DNA from: Smittium mucronatum
Lineage: Eukaryota; Kickxellomycota; Harpellomycetes; Harpellales; Legeriomycetaceae
Length of the DNA: 64,000 nt
Assembly (NCBI GenBank): GCA_001953115.1
Contig: LSSL01000429.1
Span: 17,874 to 81,873 of the forward strand
Reading direction: 5' to 3'
Of the stretch, positions 39,705 to 52,050 are shown piece after piece. The translations under genes and the position numbers were made by a program. Below the pieces are notes generated by a model that was not told the DNA's origin, searched no databases, and worked only from the letters and a program-made list of their open reading frames with translations. The first letter of the stretch is position 1, and every line of letters starts with the position of its first letter.

Positions 39705-40345
39705 AAAAGTATTTATACACAAATCTACGTGTTCTTACTCATAATTAGGTAACTACACACAAAATATGCTCTCATACACAGATTTTATTTTTTGGCCAGT
39801 AAAAACTCTTAAATATTACGTATTCATACACAAAATATAAGCACTCTATTTATTTGACGGTCATATTTAATCTAGTGCTTTATATAGTGATAGATTATTC
39901 CAATTTTACTGAATTGGGACTTCCCAAAATGCAGAAAATTCGCTATAAATTTTCACTGATTTCCTAATTAGAAAACTGTAAAGGGTTAATTGAACCCCAT
40001 GTAGCTAATATAAAATTTCAATAGCATCTGAAGTGGTCATAGTTGGCAATATGGTCGAAAGACTTTTTTAGGTGAATAAAAATTATGGAATGTATTGACT
40101 AAAACTCTAAAACGCCAGAAATAGTATTGAATGCGAATTGGCCTATGACTTTTATAGATAGAATAAAATAGTCTCAAGAAGAATCTGCCATATAATCAAC
40201 TTGAAAAAACCGTCAAATAAATAGAGTGTATATATTTTGTGTATGAATACGGATAATTTAAGAGTTTTTATTGGCCAAAAAATAAAATTTGTGTATGAGC
40301 GCATATTTTGTGTGTAGTTACCTAATTTTGTGTATAAATACTTTT
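39705..40345. repeat. Inverted-repeat element with iterated TACACAAAAT motifs
   Basis: Arm 39705-39861 is the reverse complement of 40209-40345, with few substitutions and one insertion of about 20 bp in the left arm; the central spacer is 347 bp. Each arm carries several copies of a motif close to TACACAAAAT (in the left arm near 39714, 39754, 39775 and 39826; in the right arm as ATTTTGTGTA). No open frame or target-site duplication was seen. It could be a foldback or miniature transposon, or an iteron-like binding array. Confidence 0.85.
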
Positions 40346-43300
40346 CACTTTAGCAAAAATAGCCAAATTTTCAAAATATTATCAAAACTAGTCAAATAAA
40401 TTAACTGGATTTCCAATTTAGAGAATAGGATCGAACCGTATCTTGATTGATAAAATTAAGAATTTTCATAGGACAAACATATAAGTCACATTTCATCAAT
40501 ATTATTAATTGGCCCGAGCTATAATGTGAGGTAAATATCCATCTTGTCCCTAAATTATTTTCACTTGATTTTATTTTTTTAAACTAGTTTTTTAAACTAG
40601 TTTTTAGAACTTTTTATTAATTTAAAATAAATTAACCGTAAAAAAAAAAAAAACTTTGCCCCTAGCTGATTTTAATTTTTGATAAACAATTTTTAATTTT
40701 ATCTGATATTTAAAAAAACTAGATATTTACTTCTAGAAAATATCTTTACTTTGGTCAAAATCAAAAACAAGTCATTAATAAATAGACGTTATAGTTTTTA
40801 ATCATAAAAAGAAAACTATTTCGCCAATTTTTTTTAGGGCTTTAAATGACCCAGAAATAGATGAAAAAAACTCCCCGAATTTTCCACTTCTCAAAATATT
40901 TTAAAAGAATGCAACCAAGTTTAATCCCGCAAAAAAGTTTCATCAATGAATATGTTTTCAATCAAATATTGCCTGATTTTATTGATTTAAAAATTTTAAA
41001 CACCTCCACTGATATAAATTCTTTAATTCGACTATATTAATATTTTAAAAAATTGAGTTATCATCCAAACAGTAAAATTTCTTACCTAAAGCACGCAAAT
41101 TGTATTAATCACTTTCAATTCTTAATTCAATAAAATGATCTACTTTTAAAAGCATCAAAATTTAAATTGCTTTTAATGATACGCAATTATAAATCACAAG
41201 GTGAAAACTATCTAATTGTTTTCCCTTATAGAATCATTTTCTCTTAATTTTGATAAAAAAAAAAGACATTTTTATAATATCAACAAAAATATTAATAGAC
41301 ATTTTCAAAGCTAACTATATTCAAAAAAAAAATTCAAATTCAGACCTTAATAATAATCATATATCAACACAAGAGAGAAATTATATCAAAGCATGCATTT
41401 TTTTTTATAAGGGAGTCAAAAATCTAAAATAAAATTGAATAACTCGATTATAATCAGGTTAAAAATTATCAGCTTAGATACATAATAATTTTGAATTACT
41501 TTATTGATATTTTATTTGAAAAAAACGTTTCGCTGATTCAAGTAATAAAAGATGCATATCAGAATCATTATTTGAATTTATATCGTAAAAGATATTAAAT
41601 TTTAGGAAAGAAAATTTAATCTAATTAGATACTATTACAAGGAAAAATTATTCGAAAAATGTTTACAAGAATGTATTTTAGAGGATTAAAAATATAAGAT
41701 TCACTTCAATAAAAAAAATTATCAAAAATTTAAATGTAATTTAGGAAAAAGATATATTTATCTCACATGATGGCTTGTGCCAAAGAATAATAAAAATGAA
41801 AATTAGTATGGCTAGTTAACATGAATCATCAAATTTATACCAATAAAACCAAGATTATGCTGAAATCTCCAATTTTTCTAAAAATCACCATATCAATTCA
41901 AATATTCCTCGAATTTTATTACACAGAGCACCTTTTTCTCCCAATTCTTTTAAAAATAACCCAAATATTTTTTTTCATTTCAAATTTTCCACAATTAATA
42001 CTTAACTGCCTTACATAAACTTTTGGGTAGTTTTTTTTTTTTTTGAATCAAAAAACAAACCAGACTTGTAAATCTTATTTAGAAGAATTTAAATACTTGG
42101 AATAAGGTGTTTAAAACGTGGCTGAAAACTCTTAATTCCTGAATGACTAACAAAATATTTCAATAAAAACACTTGTATTCAGTGATATTTAAAATTTATT
42201 CCTATGTTTAACTTGTTTATTAATGATGGATTTAAAAATAAAATTCTTTGGTGTTCGGGACCACCAGGAAACTGATTTTTAATCATTTCCAACCTAACCT
42301 GACTTACTTTACCCATGTTAGCTTTAGTTCTAACAAAGAATTATAGGAAATTTCCAGTATTTATAATAGATTTCTACTTGAATGATCATGACTTAATTAC
42401 AATAAACACAGTTTATCAATATTTATAGATAGTAAAGTATTCAAAATGACTTACAGAGCTGTTACTTTTTACTTCATATTGGCTCAGAAACTATCTTTAA
42501 ATCCATTTTCTTTTGAAATTTTTGATATTCAAAATACATAAAAAGTTAAATATGGAATGTGTATGATTTTATATTGAGATGATATAAAGTTCAATCCTCG
42601 TTTATCCAAAGTATGAAAACTTTCACCACAATAATATATAAGATGTTATACACGTAAGACCCAATTGGCTGATTTTTTTTTAAAAAAATATCAAATTAAA
42701 TGTTTATTTCTAAATTTGACAATAAATTGGATATTTTTAACCGATTTTGGAGATAAAAAAATGCTTTGTGACATAATTATGGATTTTTTTCGTTTACATA
42801 TGAGATATCTAATAAAACCGGGTGATTTTTAACATTAAATTGAATTTGTATTATTATTTTTTATATGGGAATTATTAATTTTATCAAACAAGAATCGATT
42901 CGCGTTTATTCACAGATTAAAAATCCGGTTAATTTATTCAAATAGTTTTGACAATATTTTGGAAATTCGACTATCCTTGCAATTTACAGCAATTTTTAAA
43001 CTATTTTTAAACTTTTTATTAAACTTTCTTCCCAAGGACTAATCGATTTTAATTTAAAAATAAAGAAATTAAATTCTGAAAAATTGGATCACAAATAGAT
43101 TTCTTTACATTAGTGGGCTAGCCGAAAAATTATTTTGTTAAAGAAAAACATAGATGCATCACATTATTTCAATTTTTAATCGGTGTGTATTATTTTTATC
43201 TAAGAAAAAAAAAATCCTGCTTAAATTTCTATGCTAAATTATAAACACTGAATTTCTCTATTTAAATATAAAATTCTATTTTAGATAATTTAAAATACCA

Positions 43301-46300
43301 TATAAACCCGAGATATAATAATAAAAATGGTAATAAATTTACCCAATTATCCTATTTTTTGAAAAGTAGGGGAATAGCTATTATATCAAAATAATATGAA
43401 ATCATCAAATAAGTAAGCTTAACAAATTAAAAATTTAAAATAGATAACATTTTATAGATACATGGAAATTTTCTTGTATTCAAATCGCATTATAGATAAT
43501 GGAACGAGAATTAACAATTATATGTGCTATTAAATCAAATTTAGGCTTAATTCGAATTAGAATTTTAAAACGCACAAATCCGGCTATTTTTTATTAAAAG
43601 ACATTAAAAATTTATACATACAAGCTATTAAATTTCCCTAATAATCACTAGCCTGGAAGGAATTTTTTATCTACAATTTTACTAGACTTTACAATCTGTA
43701 ATAAGACAAGACTTTACAATTGAAATTTTTTTTCTGCTGCCTAGTCTATAAATTAGATGATTGTAAAATAATTGTAAAATAATTATGCATCCCTTTTAAG
43801 CCTATTTCATAAATTTAATTTAAATTATCTCAGAAATATGTTTTACAATTCATTTAATTGTAAATAGCAGATATTGATTATTTTTTTAAAAAAAAAATTT
43901 GTCAATTTTGACTATTCATACACGAGCTCAGCCTTCACTAAATTCTTCTTTACAAAAATTTGCACAATATCTTTTGAAATATGCATTATTTTTCTATTTT
44001 AAAAATATAACATTTCTTTATTATCTATATTATCTTTTAAAATTCATGAATTGCCCCAAATATTAATGAAATATGACAAAAAAAATCGTATTATATTTTA
44101 TAGCAAAATAATAAATTATCTTTTTTATCTTTAGGTTATATGTTATAGGTTTTCGATTCAAAATCAAAGTTTAATATTCTTATAAATGTTCTTATTTTTG
44201 AATATTTGTTAAAAAATTATAAATATGATACCAAAATAATTGTATTTTTTACTTTTGTCTCACAAAAAATAAAATAAAAATAAAAATTCCATCAATTTTA
44301 TTTTATTTTAGTTTTTTTAGCATTAAAATTGTTTTTTATAATTGAAATAAATTAAATTATAACCTTTTCGTTAAAATGGGTATGAAAATTTTGATTGTTG
44401 CAATTAAATTTTAGGTAAATAGAAAATTAGATTTCAAATTCCTCTTATAAAATCTAAGAAATCTCAAAAAAAATTTATTGCTTTTAACTTTTGACAAAAA
44501 ATTAATTAAAATCACCATAAATATAAATTTTGCTTGTGTTTTGAAGTTACATTCATAATCGTCATAATATTGTTATTTTATACTAATTTTTAAATATTAA
44601 AAAATTATATTTGTTCATTTTTAAAAAAATATTAATGAATAAAATCATATGTATAGATGGTTTTCACTTTTATCTGAATCATTCTTCATAAAAAATTTCA
44701 GCATAGCATAATTTATAAGGACCTGATATGATTGATGAGAACCTTTTCTTTGGCACACTTATTTAGAATTTAAAATAATAATATGATTAAGAGTTATTAG
44801 TGTTTCTTTCCTCAATTTTACGTATATTTTATTGTTATTATTAATTTATTAATTTATTTTTCCAATAAAATTGTAAAAAATATGAGTGTTATAAAAGTAA
44901 AAATAATTAAGAAGTTCAAAATTCATTTTAAATGTCTATTAAAATTTAAATTTAGACAAAAATAGTTTTATTTTGATACCACGCGTAAAGAATAAGTTAT
45001 TATAATTTACTAAGATTTTATTAGATTAATTTGGTGACTATAAAAAAAATTAATGATAAAATTATCCTGTGATCTTTTAAACTTTCATAGTTCGTATATC
45101 TTCTATACACTACTTTTTATAATTAAATCTCGTTTAATGAAGTTTTTTAATTTCATTTAAATTATCATATTCGTTTTTTTACTTCTTTTTAATTTAAACC
45201 CCATTATTTTTCCCTGTCTTCAAAAAATTAATTTTTGAAAAATCATTTTTCTTCTCGATTTCTATCTTGATTATTTATTAAACCATACAACTTTTTAATA
45301 TTTTTTACTATAATTATCTTTGATTTAAAACCACCATTTATTTACAAGACAGGTTGGTTTTGAGAAATTTGTTTACTCAATTTTTATACATAAGAAATTA
45401 TTAGTTTAAAAAAATTAAAGAAGATTAATTTTAATTAATAATTTATTCAATTTCTTTTTCTTATATTTTTATTATGTGAAATATATTTTTAAAATTTCAA
45501 AACTTCCACATATATATATCCAAATATCATTAAATCATATTTTTTCTCGTCTTTTAATATCGAAAAATATAAATAAAATACTTTTTATCTCACTTTTTTG
45601 TTTATAATATCTAAAAAAAAAACGATTTAAAGATTCGGTATTTTTTTTTTCTTTCAATCCTTTGTATGTATTATATGCATTTATTTTGGAAATTTTGTTT
45701 TATGCAAATTTGAAATTATATCATATGTTTAAATTTAGATTGAAAATAATTCCGACGGTTTCATTTTTATTTTTATTAAATAAAAAACATCTTCAAAAAA
45801 AATCAATTTAAAAAATTTGAGAAAAAGATATTTATTTTAGGTTTAACGTGCAATGAAAGCTATTTTTTTTATTCTTATGGATATCTTTGGGTAAATTTTT
45901 AATTTTTTTGATTTTATAGGTACAATTTTTAGGGAGTTAAAAAATAGCATAATCTAAAGAGAGTTTTTCTAAGCTTATTTGATAAATTTTAATTTAACGA
46001 TTCCGTTACTTAAAATTTGGCATAATCGTTATTTAAAATCAATCATTTTTCGTCAGATTATTTTTCATATAAACAAAATACTTGAAAAAATTGACAATAT
46101 TTTATGGTAGAACCAGTATATACGATATTTGGAACTACTAGAGCTTTAGAGGGAAGTCAACTAAGAAAATTGTCATTACCATATTAATGCTTTTGAGCTT
46201 CGCTTACAAATATCCAATATTAAATATAATTTTTTGCCTGGAAAATTAAATAAAGCTTTAATATTTCTACACAATTGGTATGTTATCTTATAAACTGTGG

Positions 46301-46628
46301 ATAGATTATTTGAAGGTGAGCTAGATATAGGAATTGAAAGAATTTCATCTATGCCACTCAGGATATTCCGTATACTTTTTGACCAATAAATTTAGAATAA
46401 TAACACTAAAATTTACCCTTCATTGGTCCACAATTTTCAATCGCAAATATTTGAGTTTATTAAAAATTATAAATGGCTATATTCTTTATTTATCCGATAG
46501 AGTAAATGAAACCGGTATTAATATAAAATTTCTAGAAAACTAAAATCCCTTTTTGCACCATCTGCCCTGAAAGAATTTAACATTCATGCTTTGATCATAA
46601 AAATAAAATACCACCGTCTGACATAATC
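40346..46628. other. AT-rich gene desert
   Basis: No supported gene on either strand. Short frames near 41.3, 41.8 and 46.3 kb have no recognisable similarity. A direct TTTTTAAACTAG duplication occurs near 40.58 kb. Confidence 0.55.
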
Positions 46629-47316
46629 TTAACCCTTTTAAGTCGCGGTGGTGCAAAATTGGCATTTGCTATTAGTTTAATTTTAAAACTTGATTAAAAA
46701 TATTTGAATGATATTAAATTGAATATGTGTTTGAAAAATTGCAATTTTTGGTATTTAAAAATGGGGGACGAAAAAATTTAATTCTGAAAAGGGTTAGTCA
46801 AAGAGACAGAAATTTTATTTTCTGAAATCTTAGTATGAAAAAGTAATGGCTCCGCTTTTTCACATCTTTATTTGTCTGGAGGATAATCTGTTAATTTCAT
46901 AAAATGATATTAATAGTGAAAAAGATGAATTATATAATCATTCGCAAAATTCAAATAAAAAAAATACAAGAGATTCTCTTTGAGAGTGGGAAATTTTATA
47001 ATAATTTTTACTACTTACTAATTTAAAGCTATAGAGTAAAATAAATTCAAAAATTATCGGGTGATTTAAAATTTTAGTTGCAAAAAGAAATTTGCTATTT
47101 ATAAAATGTGGAAATTTTATTAGAGCTAATAAATTTTCATACTAAACAATAATCTAAAAAGAAAGAACCCCTAATGTTAAAAATAATTTTCTCGTTAATA
47201 TTAAAAACTTTGGTGAGATCGGATTTTTTAATGTGGAATAATAATTGGTTAATTAAAGATAAAAAAAAATCACTAAATCAATACTTCTAATATTATTTTG
47301 AGTAATTACATATCCA
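46629..47316 (+). repeat. Copy B of the dispersed repeat family
   Basis: The unit begins TTAACCCTTTT and contains, in the same order as copies A and C, a TTTGAAAAATT block (about 46728), a GGGGGACGAAAAAATT block, GAGATTCTCTTTGAGA (46970), TACTACTTACTAATTT (47009), TTGCAAAAAGAAATTTGCTATT (from 47078) and TAGAGCTAATA. It is directly followed by copy C, so the two form a diverged tandem pair with a period of about 650-690 bp. No coding potential was seen. Confidence 0.65.
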
Positions 47317-47890
47317 TTAACCCTTTCGCCGCCCATGGACTACTTCGTGGCATTTTCATAGACAATATTATACTGCTCTGATTCTTGCTTTGAAAAATTA
47401 ACTCAATATTTGAAATTAATTAAAATTGGCAAATACACTTGTGGATATTTAGCGTATGGGAGTAATTAAAATAAAGACGAAAGAATTAAATAAGAATGGA
47501 TATTCAATATAAAAATGTTAACTCCACTATTGAATATACTAAAAAAAAATAAGTAAATGAGAATAATAATTAAATATTGAATACTCAAAGATTTTTGGGG
47601 TGAGAGAATTAGTTATTTGAGATTATCTCTGATGAGAGACACGTTCCAATTAAATTTATACTACTTTCCTAGTCTGGAAATATTGAGCTAAGATATATTA
47701 TAATTTATTAGTTAATGATTGATTATAATTGCAAAAGAGATTTTCTATTGGAAAAATTTTCAAAATTTTCTAGAGCTAGTATTTTTTTTCATTTTAATTG
47801 GTTTAAAGAAAATAGAATTTTATACAGAAAATAATTTACACATTAAAAAAACACTGATATTCAAAAGAATCTCCCTTATAGAAGAAGTTT
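47317..47890 (+). repeat. Copy C of the dispersed repeat family
   Basis: It begins TTAACCCTTTCGCCG and repeats the block order of copy B at an offset of about 650 bp for all internal blocks: GCTTTGAAAAATT (about 47387), AAGACGAAAGAATT, GAGATTATCTC (47619), TACTACTTTCCTAG (47659), TTGCAAAAGAGATTTTCTATTGG (from 47729), TAGAGCTAG and AGAATCTCCC (47866). The right limit is approximate. Confidence 0.65.
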
Positions 47891-50800
47891 AGACATTCCA
47901 TTCATAGCTAGTAAAATATATGACTAACCAATAGATTTTAAAAGTATCGAAAATTATCTATAAACGAGTAATAAGTTGATATGAATAATTTTTATATATT
48001 AAGCATTTTTTATCCAAAAACCTTAAGTCTATAGAACTTATGAATTTAGTAAAAACAAATTTAATAGCTAATAAAAATGAATTATTTACAGAGATTTTAT
48101 AGGTAAGGCCAATGAGAATCACAATTAAATCTTTAAACACAAACACACACACATAAACAAATTTTTTGTATAAGCAAATTATATATAGATTAATTAACTC
48201 TTTTAGTTATTTTTTCAATTACTTTTTATTATTTCAATTATTTCAATTAAAATTATCCCATAAAATATTATTAATAATTAAGTAGAATGACCCAATTTAT
48301 ATATTGAGTAAATATGGTCCCGCTTTTTGAAATTAATACTGTTTTTTTAAAAAAATAACTTAAAATTTACTTTAATTTATTTTTTTCACTTTGAAAATTT
48401 ATGAAAAAATCGGTTTTCATTCCTGATTTAATTATATTATATGCTTTATTAAACTTTTTTCGTTTTAGATAAATCTATAATAAAAAATGGATTATTTATT
48501 AAATAAAATGTATTTTCAATTATATTAAAGGCTATGAGAACTAGTTTTATGCAATTAAATTCAATTATTAGAAGTATTTGTTTAATATAAATTAATATTC
48601 TTAGAGGAAATCTAGAGTACAGGTATTTAATGCCTTTATTCTGTAAAAAAGTTAAATATTAAAAAAAAAACAATAAATAAAATTTAACTTTTTGACGAAT
48701 CATCTTAGCTGAAAAATAAATCAACTAGCCAAAAAGTGTAAAGTCTCATAAATTCCCATTTTTTCAAAGAAATTATTTTTAAGGCTGATAAAAAGAAACA
48801 CTAATTGTAATTTAATCATATTTAATATCGAGAACTAAAATAGATAATTTTCTTATTTTATTTATACGGCTTTCGATTGTTAAAAAATTTTCATTTTTAT
48901 ACTTACTATAATTATAATTTCACAGTGTAAAATTGGTATAAATTTTTTTATATAGATTTGATTATTTATATATCTGAATAACAGAGCAATTTATCCTTCC
49001 CAAAATAATATTTCGACTATTCCAAGTAATTTTTGTCAAAATATTGGGTAATTATGTATTCTGATTGGCTTTTAACATAAAAAAATAACGATTTATACTA
49101 CTGTAGATCAATAGAAATAAAAAATAATTTTCTATTACTGAACTGATTCAATTCCCTCTGTTTCTATTCTCTTAAATAATTACCCCTTTAATTATTTTTT
49201 TTCATCTGAAAGATAAATCATAAACTTTCCAAATTTTTAAATTTACCGAAAAAAATCCAAATCTATTCATTAAAAAATCAATTTTTATACCCTTTTTAAT
49301 TTTTTTTGGGTATATATATATATTTTGATAACCTCTATGATTTCCTTCTAATACTGAAATTATGTAATAACTGTATTTACCCTTATTGGTACAAACAAGT
49401 CACCATTAAATCTTTACTCATCTCTATTTATTTAATTATTTTTGTAAAGTTGCGAATGTATAAATTAAATCTTATTTATCATACTTGAAATATATAAAAA
49501 AAAATCCTTTCATAAAAATTATATATTTATCTGGAATTCTGAATGAATTCCTCGATCTATAAATCAAAAAATGTTATCAAATCTACCTTTTCTGCAAACT
49601 TTTCGAAGGATGAATATTTTTCATAAAATTAATTTCAGAAAAAAAAATTCTTAAAAAATTTCAATTGAAATAGAGAAAACATGTTTTCATTTCCTCAGAA
49701 AAATATTTACGATTCACTAAATATGTTACAAATTATAAGTATTCTTTGACTTTATTAAAAATATATAATATTTTTTTCTAAAAAAAATGATTTTAAAAAA
49801 CTTAAATTTTAGTAAACTTTACTATGAATGCCTTTTTTGGCTTGATCTAATAAAAAAATTTACAACTAAATCAATAAAAGTTCAAAATAACTTTAAAATA
49901 AATCGAAACTTTATATAATAGTTTTGTAAAATACTAATTTAATAATTAGCTTTTAATATTCAAATTAGCTATAATAAAAAGGCTCTGGATTCTTTTGAAA
50001 TTAAATTAAACTACTCTGGATAAAAATAAAATATATTATATTTCTGATATTTATATAATTAAATTTGTTGATTTAATGGATTTAATACATTAAGGCAAAA
50101 AAAAATCTAGAAATCATAATTATTTAATATTTCTATATGTTTATCAACCAAAAATGAGAACAAATTTACATCATAATCATATTATAAATAAACGAACAAT
50201 ACCAAAATAGAATCAATTTAGTAATTATTTTCTAAATTATTTTCTATTTTTAAAGGTAAATGAATTTAATATTGTCTGTTAAAAAATAACTGATAAGATT
50301 TAGCTTTATATAATTTGAAAATCTATCAATTCTAATATAAATAAAAAAATATATCTACATATATCTCATTAAAATATGATATTCTACTAAATAAATATGT
50401 TTTTATGAAAAAATTAATTATAGTAGAAAAATTAATAATCAAAAAATTTCAAAATTTCAGTAAAAATAGCCTTCTTTATTAGTCTTAAAGTGTCTTGTTA
50501 TTGAAAATTGTTGAGTTAGGGCTTTAGTTAAAATCATTAGATTTTATTCTTATTTTTCATTGAAATTATTTTAATTTTATGAAAAAATTTACTATAAAAG
50601 TGAATAAATATTCTATTTTGGGTTGTTTTTTTATTGTTGGGCTATTCTAGAGATTAAAAGGGTAAAATAAGCTTTAAATATTCTAGAAATAAGATAATTT
50701 ACAATAAAAATATTCTATAATAGAAATTTCGATGAAATTTTTTGTCACAAAAAAGAATTTTGGATTAAAAATTCACATTTTTTAACAATATTAATGAGGA

Positions 50801-51442
50801 TAGCTCAAAAAAAAAAAAACTTTATGAATAATCCTTCAATAATCTTTTTTTTTTTATAGATAATTTTTTTCTAATTCCAAAAAATTATTTAAAACAAAAA
50901 ATATGTAGAACGAAACCATTTTTCGCATTTTTTGTAAAACGTATCACCAAGTATTACTAGAAAATTATTTAAATCAGTCCAGAATACTTATGCAAAATAT
51001 CAAAGAGTAACAAAATAAAACTTTTTGTCGAAATTATTGGTGTAGGGTATTGTAATACTTTATAAACTTAATGGAATTAGCCCAATGGTAGTAAAAAGAT
51101 CTGACGGTATTATTGAGCCTCAAATCATTTAAATTAAAACTGAAATAAATTTAATTCAAACGAAACCTCTTTCGATTTTTAGATCTCCCATTTCTGATAA
51201 ATATTTATAAGTAACAATAATCAATATTTTATCATCATTATTTAGCAATATTTTAGCCATTTAAAGCGTTTAATTTACCAAAATCAAATGATTTATGAAG
51301 GCAAATTAATAATCATATATTTATTTAATATATTCAAAAATCAATTTTATGGCTATAATTTTGTTTAAAAAATTTATATTAATCCTATAAAAAAATTAAA
51401 AGATATTAAAACATTATATGTTTGTATATATATTGTACTGCT
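47891..51442. other. AT-rich gene desert
   Basis: No open frame with recognisable similarity and no RNA gene was seen; only short frames and poly-A/T runs. Confidence 0.55.
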
Positions 51443-51500
51443 GAATTTTCTTGTAAGATAAATTCATTAAAAGCTATCCTAAAAAAATATGAAAAAAAGA
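51443..51500 (+). repeat. Copy 2 of the 58 bp dispersed repeat
   Basis: Direct match to 34921-34978 with about six mismatches. Here it lies at the left edge of the less AT-rich island at 51.5-52.05 kb. Confidence 0.75.
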
Positions 51501-52050
51501 AAAGTACGTACAAAAATGACTATTAATATAACCGAAATAAGCTCCTCTTCCGTGCAACCGGCTGCGTATCTACGGTAAAATGAGTAATCTACCAACCGAA
51601 AGACCCCTTTTGGCATTACTTCTCAAAGTTTTACGACTAATATTACATGCAGTCAAGAATTAACACATTTTTCAACAAAAAATGTTTTATTGGATCTGCT
51701 GAGCTCCTAGTCAGAGTCTAACTCTAACATTATTTATCTAATTAGGCCCCTACCCAAGCGTGAAATTGATCAAAATGGCTTTCCTACAAATATATTTTAA
51801 ATTTTGAGATCCGTTTGACTGTCTAAGGCTAGACCTGTGAACTAGAAAATGTCTCAGCCGTGCTAAAAAATCGGTTTCTCCTGTTTTAAGATGTTTCTTT
51901 TCTGGGATCACTGTCCTCACTACTCCCAAATAATAATAGTAAAACTCTGATTAAAAATTTATTTTAGTTTACTTCAAAAAGTACGCTATTAAGTCCCCAA
52001 ACCACGGCAATTTATTTCACTCATATGGGATATTGTTATATTAATACTTC
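51501..52050. other. Less AT-rich island, probably degenerate sequence
   Basis: Base composition and word complexity differ visibly from both sides. Several frames stay open for 40-60 codons on either strand, but all are broken by stops and none matches a family I recognise. It may be a decayed gene or transposon fragment. Confidence 0.45.

Noticed and set aside
39705..40345. CRISPR-like array from repeated TACACAAAAT motifs
   Set aside because: Repeats are too short and irregular, are mirrored in inverted arms, and the DNA is eukaryotic.
46334..46543. A 69-codon frame next to repeat copy B
   Set aside because: No recognisable family and it lies just outside the repeat unit; no evidence for expression.
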